Part shown: in pieces, positions 1 to 5,492 of the stretch
How the letters are laid out: each line of letters starts with the position of its first letter
How positions within the stretch are numbered: the stretch's first letter is position 1
From: Lentisphaerota bacterium
Lineage (GTDB): Bacteria > Verrucomicrobiota > Kiritimatiellia > RFP12 > UBA1067
Assembly: GCA_015061765.1 (NCBI GenBank)
Contig: SUVZ01000211.1
Span: 1-6,749 of the forward strand
Direction: 5' to 3'
Length of the DNA: 6,749 bases
Notes under the pieces: generated by a model
Database searches by the model: none
What the model was told of the DNA's origin: nothing
What the model saw: the letters and a program-made list of their open reading frames with translations, nothing else
Program-made: the position numbers and the translations under genes

Positions 1-129
1 AATCCCGTGGCCCAGTTGCAACGCTCCGATGCGCATGAACAAAGGGAAATCTCGTCAGGAGGTGGCATGAACCGACCCACACTCATGCACGAAGAGCCAA
101 AAAAAACTTGTTTTATCAGATGCCGATAA
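1..129 (+). other. Possible 3' tail of an upstream gene, or a 20-codon leader ORF
   Basis: Two short open frames enter from the left edge. One (codons starting at 2, 5 and so on) ends at the TGA at 68-70. The other (codons starting at 1, 4 and so on) stays open to the TAA at 127-129. A near-perfect Shine-Dalgarno (AGGAGGTG, 57-64) precedes an ATG at 67-69 that overlaps the TGA as ATGA, which looks like translational coupling. The coupled product would be only 20 residues (MNRPTLMHEEPKKTCFIRCR) and resembles no family I know. Its last codons overlap the candidate promoter of the next gene. It could be a leader peptide, the end of a truncated gene or chance; only sequence left of the window can decide. 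Confidence 0.2.
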
Positions 130-137
130 TGTAAAAT
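108..137 (+). promoter_or_regulatory. Candidate sigma-70-type promoter for the PAS-AraC regulator
   Basis: A TTGTTT at 108-113 (3 of 6 to the -35 consensus) is followed after 18 bases by TAAAAT at 132-137 (5 of 6 to the -10 consensus), in an AT-rich stretch beginning with an A-run at 99-106. Transcription from it would start near 144 and give a leader of about 35 bases. An alternative -10, GATAAT at 125-130, has no well-spaced -35. Sigma factor preference of this organism is unknown. Confidence 0.45.
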
Positions 138-177
138 AAGGTCATTTAGAAAAAGATTACAAACGGAGGTTTCCGCC

Positions 178-960
178 ATGTACATGACAACCCAACAGCG
201 AAAGAAGATGCAGAAGGATTTTCTAAACAGATGCGGACAGAACACAATGGCCTTTATCGGTCTCATCAATACGTTGCCGGACGCCTGCTTCTACATGAAG
301 GACACCGAATGCCGCATCATGGTTCTCAACAAGAGGAACTGTGAGGTGTGCAACATAAAAAACGAAATTGATGTAATAGGCATGCGTTCTGACGAGGTTT
401 TCTCACCGAATGACGGTGCCTCGTTCATGGAACTTGATCAGACAGTCATGCGAACGCGAAAGCCCGTATTCAACAAGGTTGAGATGCGTCCCGCCGACAA
501 ATCCAATCATTTCACAGTGGGAAGCGTATTCCCGGTGAAAGACAGCGAAGGCAACATAATCGGCACAATGCGACTATACAGAATGACCACACTCAAAGAC
601 TCTGTGCATGAATGGCAGGGAAAACTCAGGGATGTGGCGGCGTACATCCAGGAACATTACATGAATGACCTTCCCTTGGAAATGCTTGCCACAATGGCAG
701 GAAGCTCCGTAAGCCAGTTCAAGCGGAAGTTTCAATCGGTATTCGAGATGACACCGGGAAGATATATTATGAACGCCCGCATAAACGCCGCCCGCAAACT
801 TCTAGAGACATCCAACATGCTCATATCGGACATCGCACAAGAATGCGGATTCTACGACCAAAGCCACATGACGAAAGCATTCAAGACAGTCCGCAAGACG
901 ACACCGGGTGAATACCGCCGCAGCCATCGTTCAATTTTCGAGAGGAAAGCAACAAAATAA
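178..960 (+). CDS. PAS-domain AraC/XylS-family transcriptional regulator
   Basis: Predicted cytoplasmic DNA-binding transcription regulator of 260 residues. Residues about 25-137 read as a PAS sensor domain: LPDACFYMKD at 33-42, a central helical part, and the terminal strand pattern FPVKDSEGNIIGTMRLYR at 118-135. Residues about 150-250 form an AraC double helix-turn-helix. Its first HTH spans about 165-197; the second carries the family signature ISDIAQECGF ... QSHMTKAFK ... TPGEYRR at 216-248. The ligand of the PAS domain cannot be read from the sequence. The ATG at 178 is supported by GGAGGT at 165-170, seven bases upstream; an in-frame ATG at 184 is less well placed. The gene converges on the T3SS cluster, so it is a positional candidate for its regulator, but no target site is demonstrated. 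Two of its 60-base rows counted by hand are 47-48% GC, lower than the minus-strand genes. Family call is firm; the regulon is unknown. Confidence 0.93.
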   Translation: MYMTTQQRKKMQKDFLNRCGQNTMAFIGLINTLPDACFYMKDTECRIMVLNKRNCEVCNIKNEIDVIGMRSDEVFSPNDGASFMELDQTVMRTRKPVFNKVEMRPADKSNHFTVGSVFPVKDSEGNIIGTMRLYRMTTLKDSVHEWQGKLRDVAAYIQEHYMNDLPLEMLATMAGSSVSQFKRKFQSVFEMTPGRYIMNARINAARKLLETSNMLISDIAQECGFYDQSHMTKAFKTVRKTTPGEYRRSHRSIFERKATK

Positions 961-973
961 GCCTGAGTAGCTT

Positions 974-1026
974 TTGAGGCGGCATACACGACTGCAAGAG
1001 GCCATGGAGAGTCTAGTCCGCCTTAA
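974..1026. terminator. Long-loop inverted repeat in the convergent gap, possible weak bidirectional terminator
   Basis: The 89-base gap between the two convergent stop codons (961-1049) holds no gene. It contains an inverted repeat: 974-982 (TTGAGGCGG) can pair with 1018-1026 (CCGCCTTAA), nine pairs including one G-T. The loop is 35 bases and contains a smaller GACT/AGTC pair (990-993 with 1010-1013). No clear T-run follows on either strand, so this is not a canonical intrinsic terminator. Its place between convergent genes is the main argument for a termination role. Confidence 0.3.
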
Positions 1027-1049
1027 TTAGTCAACAATGCGGCTACAGG

Positions 1050-1667
1050 TCAGCCTTCCCGCGCAAACCGACGTCTGATCGATTCTTCGACGGCCGCGAG
1101 CTGCGTCTCGATGGAGGCATCCGCAATGCCCGCCGCTGTTTCAACGGCGCATGCGGTTCCTTTGAGCCTTGGATCCTCCTGGACATCCACTTCATCCAAA
1201 AGCGGAAAATCTGCGAGTATACCGTTCATCCTCGAACGGACGGACTCCACCATGTCAGGCGAGACGCGCAGCGTTATCTGTCGCTGATTGCGTACGACAG
1301 CCTTCATCACCTTCCGGACGATCTGAACGACCAGTTCCCTGTCGCCGATCTCATCTACGCACTTGCGGAGCGCCTTCATCACAATGTCGCCCATCTTCTC
1401 CTCGACAGACACCATGAACGCGGCCGACTCCTCCGCTAGTTCCAGTTTTCTCCGCGCCACCTCCGCCTGAACATCTGCCAAGCCCTTCGCGTAACCCCTG
1501 CGCCGCTCCTCCTCGAATGCTGCCTTCGCATCCTCGACAAGTTTCGCCGCCTCTGCCTCGGCCGCCGCAATGACGGACTGGGCATCACACACCGTCTGCA
1601 CATCCGCTGCCTTCACGAGACGGGCAGAAGACGACAATTCAAATGATTGCCTTTTCACGAGCAACAT
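1050..1667 (-). CDS. sctL: Type III secretion stator protein SctL (YscL/HrpE, FliH-related)
   Basis: Predicted SctL, 205 residues, close to the usual family size. SctL is the cytosolic stator that forms the spokes of the T3SS sorting platform and binds the SctN ATPase; it is homologous to flagellar FliH and related to the V/F-ATPase peripheral stalk. Residues about 30-85 are Ala/Glu/Lys/Arg-rich and helical or coiled-coil, including the FliH-like GYAKGLADVQ at 58-67. The C-terminal domain has the family pattern: ITLRVSPDMV at 131-140, then DPRLKGTACAVETAAGIADAS at 165-185 and QL at 189-190, matching the 'D..l..G.C.veT..G.iDas...QL' signature. The ATG at 1667 was chosen because GGAGG lies 10 bases upstream; a longer frame to 1751 has no homologous N-terminus. 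It overlaps the upstream gene by 13 bases, implying coupled translation. It is the last gene of the minus-strand series; sctR/S/T do not follow. Confidence 0.88.
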   Translation of the reverse strand: MLLVKRQSFELSSSARLVKAADVQTVCDAQSVIAAAEAEAAKLVEDAKAAFEEERRRGYAKGLADVQAEVARRKLELAEESAAFMVSVEEKMGDIVMKALRKCVDEIGDRELVVQIVRKVMKAVVRNQRQITLRVSPDMVESVRSRMNGILADFPLLDEVDVQEDPRLKGTACAVETAAGIADASIETQLAAVEESIRRRFAREG

Positions 1668-2092
1668 AATTCGTACGCCTCCGGAAATTTCAGTTTGAGA
1701 AGAAGCATCACCATGTTGAAATCGGGACACTCCACCTGCGACACGCGGCAACCTTTCGCGGCAGAGATCCGCACCATCTCATCCAGAACCCCACGCCATT
1801 TGGCGAAATAGGCTGTGTATCGGAACACATCCGGATACACACCTGGATATTCGACCTTCAATTCACGCACCTTGGCACCGTCTACAATCTTCCGCCATTC
1901 ATCAGCCGCAGCAATCGCATCCAGCCATTTTCCGATCGACGCACGTGTCGATTCATCAAGCAGTTTGAGGCGCGACGGATCCTTGGCCGGAAACAGTTCA
2001 AACTCTCCACCAGCCACGAGATAATCTCTGACCTTGGGCCACAGCTTGCCGTTGCCGATAAGTTCACGGGCCTGCGTCACTGAGATATCCAT
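1655..2092 (-). CDS. Probable type III secretion sorting-platform protein SctK
   Basis: A 145-residue soluble protein with no signal peptide or membrane span. It lies between a J-(TPR) pair and sctL, where SctK is encoded in Yersinia-type clusters (yscJ-yscK-yscL). SctK is the cytosolic pod protein that links the SctJ/SctD ring to SctQ and SctL. Sequence support is modest. The protein is mostly helical and rich in Leu, Lys, Trp and aromatic residues, with FELFPAKDPSRLKLLD at 31-46, EYPGVYPDVFRYTAYFAKWR at 81-100 and MVMLLLKLKFPEAYELCC at 127-144. SctK is very divergent and usually about 200 residues, so this would be a short version. Start at 2092: a GGGGAG site ends nine bases before the ATG. 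It overlaps the upstream gene by 16 bases and sctL by 13. The call rests mainly on position; it could be another cluster-specific accessory protein. Confidence 0.5.
   Translation of the reverse strand: MDISVTQARELIGNGKLWPKVRDYLVAGGEFELFPAKDPSRLKLLDESTRASIGKWLDAIAAADEWRKIVDGAKVRELKVEYPGVYPDVFRYTAYFAKWRGVLDEMVRISAAKGCRVSQVECPDFNMVMLLLKLKFPEAYELCCS
1678..1682 (-). promoter_or_regulatory. Shine-Dalgarno that fixes the sctL start
   Basis: On the minus strand GGAGG lies 10 bases before the ATG at 1665-1667, inside the end of the preceding gene. It supports this start over the in-frame ATG at 1751, which would add 28 residues of Ser/Gly/Arg-rich sequence. Confidence 0.6.
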
Positions 2093-2421
2093 GACCTATC
2101 TCTCCCCTTGCGCGACTCAAGGAAACGCTTCCAGCGCTTTGTGCTCTCGGCGCTGCGTCCGGTCATTGCAAGCGCACGTGTCTCCAACACCGCCTCGGCA
2201 CGAGCGAGCTCTGGAGGGAAATCCGCCGACCGCAGAACCTTGAGAGCCTCAAAGCCCTCCCCATCGGCGAGCATCAATTCCGCAAGCGCCGCAGCGGACA
2301 CGCCGTCCCGCGGATCGACCTCCGTAAGCGCCTCCACCAGCGCACGTGCGCGGTGCGGCTGGCCATGACGAACAAAAAGCCATGCGGCGGTAAGAAGGAA
2401 CTGTCGTTCTTCGGCGGTCAT
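2077..2421 (-). CDS. Small TPR-like protein in T3SS cluster, resembles SctG-type needle cochaperones
   Basis: A 114-residue cytosolic protein that reads as about three tetratricopeptide-like helical pairs: 7-37 (AAWLFVRHGQPHRARALVEA with the closing VDP), 43-69 (AALAELMLADGEGFEALKVL) and 75-104 (AEAVLETRALAMTGRSAEST). PscG/YscG needle chaperones are also about 115 residues with a TPR fold and are encoded in the same part of Yersinia and Pseudomonas clusters, near SctJ. That suggests a role in holding the needle subunit before export. This is inferred from size, fold and position; no SctF needle or SctE partner is visible here. LcrH/SycD translocator chaperones are also TPR proteins but are typically longer. 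Its ATG is one base after the sctJ stop (TGA-C-ATG) and has no strong Shine-Dalgarno, so translation probably depends on sctJ. A Lys/Arg-rich tail (94-109) ends the protein. Confidence 0.6.
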   Translation of the reverse strand: MTAEERQFLLTAAWLFVRHGQPHRARALVEALTEVDPRDGVSAAALAELMLADGEGFEALKVLRSADFPPELARAEAVLETRALAMTGRSAESTKRWKRFLESRKGRDRSWISQ

Positions 2422-2422
2422 G

Positions 2423-3007
2423 TCACTTGCTGGGTGGAGAGTCCTTGAACACTGTAACGGAAATCTTCTCGTACTTCAATCCCTCGATGGAATTCTTGAC
2501 CAGATTTTTGATGGAAGGTACAAGATCTGATATATCAGAGTTCCAACGGCTGCGAATCGCGACAGCAGCGCTGGACGGAAGAGTATTCTTTGCGAACGGA
2601 TCGTTCTCCGGAAGCACCACATGCACGCGTGCATCCACAACCCCGTCAATCCCTGATATCGTACGCGACAGATCCTGCGCAAGCGCGTCCATGAAGCGGA
2701 TGCGCTCTTCTGACGGAGAGGACACCATGCCCGTCTTTTTGAAAACTTCGGCAACGCCCTGATAGGCGCGACGCGGAAGACCTTTACGTTCAAGCAGGTT
2801 TGCGGCGGCGGCAAAATCCGACTCGGATATCATGACATTCCACATGCCTTCATCGCCTGAAACCTTGTGGCAGGCAATGCTTTCGTCTAGAAGCGCCGCC
2901 ATTACCAGATTGGCCTGACGCTCCTCAAGCTGCGAATGGAGAGCCACCTCCTTGTCGCAACCGGCAAGCAGTATGCCTCCAAGCACTATCAATGCAAATC
3001 TCTTCAC
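2423..3007 (-). CDS. sctJ: Type III secretion inner-membrane ring lipoprotein SctJ (YscJ/PrgK/EscJ family)
   Basis: Predicted SctJ, 194 residues. It forms the lipidated inner ring of the T3SS basal body on the periplasmic face of the inner membrane, with SctD. The N-terminus is a lipoprotein signal peptide: VKRF, a hydrophobic run (5-15), then lipobox LAGC with Cys17. Asp18 follows, the residue that keeps lipoproteins in the inner membrane in E. coli. Family motifs follow: LEERQANLVMAALL at 27-40, the KGLPRR turn at 75-80, SPSEERIRFMDALAQDLSRT at 97-116, and the hallmark IDGVVDARVHVVLPEND at 120-136. Most SctJ proteins (about 240-250 residues) end in a membrane helix; this one ends at PPSK without it, like the short E. 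coli EscJ. The GTG start at 3007 is chosen because AAGGAG lies seven bases upstream and it begins directly at the signal peptide; the frame extends to an ATG at 3127, but that would bury the signal sequence. It is first in the J-G-K-L series. Confidence 0.93.
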   Translation of the reverse strand: MKRFALIVLGGILLAGCDKEVALHSQLEERQANLVMAALLDESIACHKVSGDEGMWNVMISESDFAAAANLLERKGLPRRAYQGVAEVFKKTGMVSSPSEERIRFMDALAQDLSRTISGIDGVVDARVHVVLPENDPFAKNTLPSSAAVAIRSRWNSDISDLVPSIKNLVKNSIEGLKYEKISVTVFKDSPPSK

Positions 3008-3014
3008 TGTCAGA

Positions 3015-3029
3015 CTCCTTTCCCTCCTC
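3015..3029 (-). promoter_or_regulatory. Tandem Shine-Dalgarno sites deciding the GTG start of sctJ
   Basis: On the minus strand AAGGAG (3020-3015) sits seven bases before the GTG at 3007-3005. A second purine-rich site, GAGGAGGG (3029-3022), lies just upstream. Both lie in the 97-base batD-sctJ gap and strongly favour the GTG over the distant ATG at 3127, which lies inside the end of batD. Confidence 0.65.
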
Positions 3030-3078
3030 GCCACATATCCATGGCAGGAGGAACAACACAATTGCCAAACGGCCGAAA

Positions 3079-3099
3079 ATGATACCACACACCTATCAT
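3079..3099. repeat. Short inverted repeat between batD and sctJ
   Basis: ATGATA (3079-3084) and TATCAT (3094-3099) are perfect inverted repeats separated by nine bases, just downstream of the batD stop. Read in the direction of the minus-strand genes, the hairpin is followed by TTTTC. This gives a weak terminator-like shape, or alternatively a small operator ahead of sctJ. The stem is only six AT-rich pairs, so it would be at most a partial terminator. I see no convincing -35/-10 pair for sctJ in the rest of the gap. Confidence 0.25.
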
Positions 3100-3104
3100 G
3101 CAGG

Positions 3105-5492
3105 TCAATGCGTCCAACCGGCGCCACGATCTGACTGCACCCTGCGCCAACCGTTCCAGCGGCAGGTTTCCCTGACTTCCGTGCCGGGCGGCAAAGTGAC
3201 CACGACCGGAGAATTCACGCTCGGGGCGAAGCGCAGCACCATGGACGAGACTTCCGCGACATTGCCTGGCCGATCACCGTCCGGGACATCGCCGGCAACC
3301 GACACCTTTGTGTTCTCTGTGGATGCCCTGTCCGCAGACACAAACGTCAGCCGGACAGGCTTGGCCTTGGTCCTTGCATACCGCTTCGCCTGCAGATCGT
3401 AGTAGCTGAAGGACACCAGCGCGGAATTCGTCGCCGCGGTGGTACGCGGCACTATCATCTGTCGCCATACAACGGAGTTTGCGTCGTGGGATATCTCCTT
3501 CATCTCATACGCCTTGAACTCGCGCGAAAGATTGTCCACGCGCACCTCGGCATTTGAAGGACAGTATCCGTCAAACACCAGTCTGTATTCGGCCGTCACC
3601 AGATCACCAGGATGCACCTTGTCGGGCGTGAGTTTCTGAGTAAGCCTGAACCGCCGCCCCACGGCGCCCGAATAGTCAAGGGGGCGTCCCCTCTCCGGCA
3701 AAGGCCTGACAACGACGCGCAGCGGCTGCGGAACGACGCGGAACGACTGGTTCATCACGCGTCCTGTGGATATCATGTTTCCGTTGGTTACGGTGTATGA
3801 ACCCGAATAGGAACCAGACACCGCGATCCTGACATCATTTGTGCCGGGCTCAAGGAACGTTGTCTTTACGCGATATTCACTGTCGGATATCTGCCGTAGC
3901 CGGCCGTGCGTGGCCTTGTCCGGAAAGCCGGCCTCAATGTTCACGGAATTCTCCGCAATCCTCACAGTTCCGGGATTGAGGCGCACAATCATCTCGACCG
4001 GTTCGCCGACCGTGGTGACGGCATTGCTGAAACAGGCCGCCACACCGATCGGACACACGTCATTGCCAAACCCCATCCTGAAACCAGGCATGCCATCAAA
4101 GAAATCCGAAAACGCGCTGCGTCCAAAAGGAAACGCGAATGCGGAACACGCCGTTCCGCACATCAGCGCGAGAACCGCAAGCCGGCGACCTGCGCGAACC
4201 GCAAGAATGAAGAGAACGGCAAAGGCCAGTCCCACGCCGACGGCGGACAGCACCCTTCCAAGCAGCGGAAGTCCGAACCAGAACGGGAAGAGAATGCGAG
4301 GGAGCGGAAGATCGGCGCGCGGATCGTTCTTGATGCGGGCATATGCCGCCTTGAGCCCGCGGACCGTCTCCGGCGTTGCTCCGGTGATGAGTTCACTCTT
4401 CGAATATGAGGCTATTGCCTCACGGGGCTTCCCCGCCATCGCCTGAAGCGCGGCGAGGTTGCAGAGATGGACCGCCCTGTATGCGACTCCATCTTCCGCC
4501 TGCGCCACGCGTCTGTCAGTATCCAGCAGTTCGACAAACGAGGCGTAGCGTTCCGCCGCCGCCGCGAAATCCTTGTCCGTCTTCGCCCTTATCGCCAGCG
4601 AAACGGCATGCTTGAGCGTGAAGTTCTTCGGAGTGAACGGCAGGCTTATGCCGTCCGGCACGGGGAACTCGTCGGTTTCGCCGCCTATTTCGTCCATTGC
4701 GCCGAGAGTGGCCTGCTCGCCGGCCTTTATCTGGACCGGGATCGGGATTGTCCTTTCAATCCGGTATGTCCGTAAGCGCAGATCGAACCACGCCACCTCC
4801 ACGGAAGGGATCTCGACAGTTCCTGCGCCGACAGCCCTCACGCGCCATGTGAACCGCTTTGAGGCGGCAAGCGTCTCGGTTTTGAGCGACGCCTCGTCCA
4901 GTCTGAAGGACGCCCCCCTGAACGCGGCGGAAACGGAAGGAGCATAGACCATCGCCGCGTCGGTCGCGCCGGAAAGCTCGAGCGTGAAGAGAAGCGGATC
5001 TCCGGAAGTGCATACATTCGCATCGACAGACGCCGTCGCCGAGAAGTCCTCCGCGATCGCTCCGCAGTAGGAGTCCGGGCGTCCCGCCTCAGGCGGTCCC
5101 ATGACAACAAGCTCGACCGTTCCGGACTTCAACTCGGCGGTCTGCGAAACCATTCCGAAGAAATCGGTGCGGACAGGTATGTGCGCTGTGACCGGCCCAA
5201 GCGTCCTGACGCCGGCTGCATCGCCTTCAACCGGAACTTTCGCCACATACCGCCATGCGATTCCGCCGTCCCTCCGCACCTGCTGACGCTCCATCTGCAG
5301 ACGCATGCCTTCGGGGATGAAATCGGCGGAGAGAGACGGAGTCACCCTTTTCGGGATGAGGACACTGATTGTCGCCTCGGCCTTCTCCGACAGGACAATG
5401 TTTGTCGGCGAGACGGAAAGTTCCACCGCCGGAGTGAACGCCTGCAATACGGCCGGCAGAGCCGCCATGAGCAATGCCGCTAGCCTGATCAT
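3105..5492 (-). CDS. batD: BatD-like envelope protein with two tandem BatD units, TPR-like region, central membrane segment and SH3-like C-terminus
   Basis: A 795-residue exported protein of the BatD family. BatD proteins accompany MoxR/von Willebrand factor A (BatA/BatB) systems linked to envelope stress or aerotolerance; their precise biochemical role is unknown. Order: signal peptide 1-18 (cleavage likely after LQA); Ig-like strands; a first BatD motif from about 139 (PDSYCGAIAEDFSATASVDA ... SGDPLLFTLEL); TPR-like helices about 300-388; membrane helix about 412-432; RAGRR 433-437; a second hydrophobic run 438-453 ending in AFA followed by F, like an internal signal peptide; a second BatD motif at 603-640 (PLDYSGAVGRRFRLTQKL ... 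HPGDLVTAEYRL); and a bacterial SH3-like end at about 752-795 (FAPSVNSPVVVTLPPG, GWRRVQSDRGAGW). It looks like two genes fused in frame. Start at 5492 is set by the signal peptide and an ATGA overlap with the upstream stop; 61 more codons upstream are open but encode Arg/Pro-rich, unlikely sequence. No MoxR or VWA gene lies nearby. Confidence 0.8.
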   Translation of the reverse strand: MIRLAALLMAALPAVLQAFTPAVELSVSPTNIVLSEKAEATISVLIPKRVTPSLSADFIPEGMRLQMERQQVRRDGGIAWRYVAKVPVEGDAAGVRTLGPVTAHIPVRTDFFGMVSQTAELKSGTVELVVMGPPEAGRPDSYCGAIAEDFSATASVDANVCTSGDPLLFTLELSGATDAAMVYAPSVSAAFRGASFRLDEASLKTETLAASKRFTWRVRAVGAGTVEIPSVEVAWFDLRLRTYRIERTIPIPVQIKAGEQATLGAMDEIGGETDEFPVPDGISLPFTPKNFTLKHAVSLAIRAKTDKDFAAAAERYASFVELLDTDRRVAQAEDGVAYRAVHLCNLAALQAMAGKPREAIASYSKSELITGATPETVRGLKAAYARIKNDPRADLPLPRILFPFWFGLPLLGRVLSAVGVGLAFAVLFILAVRAGRRLAVLALMCGTACSAFAFPFGRSAFSDFFDGMPGFRMGFGNDVCPIGVAACFSNAVTTVGEPVEMIVRLNPGTVRIAENSVNIEAGFPDKATHGRLRQISDSEYRVKTTFLEPGTNDVRIAVSGSYSGSYTVTNGNMISTGRVMNQSFRVVPQPLRVVVRPLPERGRPLDYSGAVGRRFRLTQKLTPDKVHPGDLVTAEYRLVFDGYCPSNAEVRVDNLSREFKAYEMKEISHDANSVVWRQMIVPRTTAATNSALVSFSYYDLQAKRYARTKAKPVRLTFVSADRASTENTKVSVAGDVPDGDRPGNVAEVSSMVLRFAPSVNSPVVVTLPPGTEVRETCRWNGWRRVQSDRGAGWTH

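Noticed and set aside
2526..2539. Perfect 14-base palindrome TCTGATATATCAGA inside sctJ
   Set aside because: It falls on the codons for Ser-Asp-Ile-Ser-Asp in a well-conserved reading frame, where the repeated Ser-Asp coding makes such symmetry likely by chance. There is no sign of an operator role inside the gene.
3034..3061. Possible promoter for sctJ on the minus strand (TTGTGT, 16 bases, GATATG)
   Set aside because: The -10 matches the consensus at only 3 of 6 positions, so it is not better than chance in a 97-base gap. A promoter here remains possible but is not supported.
3008..3127. N-terminal extension of sctJ to an ATG at 3127
   Set aside because: It would put 40 residues before a clear lipoprotein signal peptide and overlap the end of batD. 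The GTG at 3007 has an ideal Shine-Dalgarno.
4163..4396. Frameshifted minus-strand frame of 77 codons within batD near the fusion point
   Set aside because: I considered whether it marked a frameshift separating two genes. The batD frame itself is open and encodes sensible membrane and signal-like sequence throughout, so this is only an alternative-frame shadow.
3841..4446. Plus-strand open frame of about 200 codons, with a second overlapping frame of 167 codons at 3906-4409
   Set aside because: Both lie antisense to batD, which has a signal peptide and domain motifs. Their products are low-complexity Arg/Ser/Pro-rich sequence without motifs, as expected from antisense frames in GC-rich DNA.
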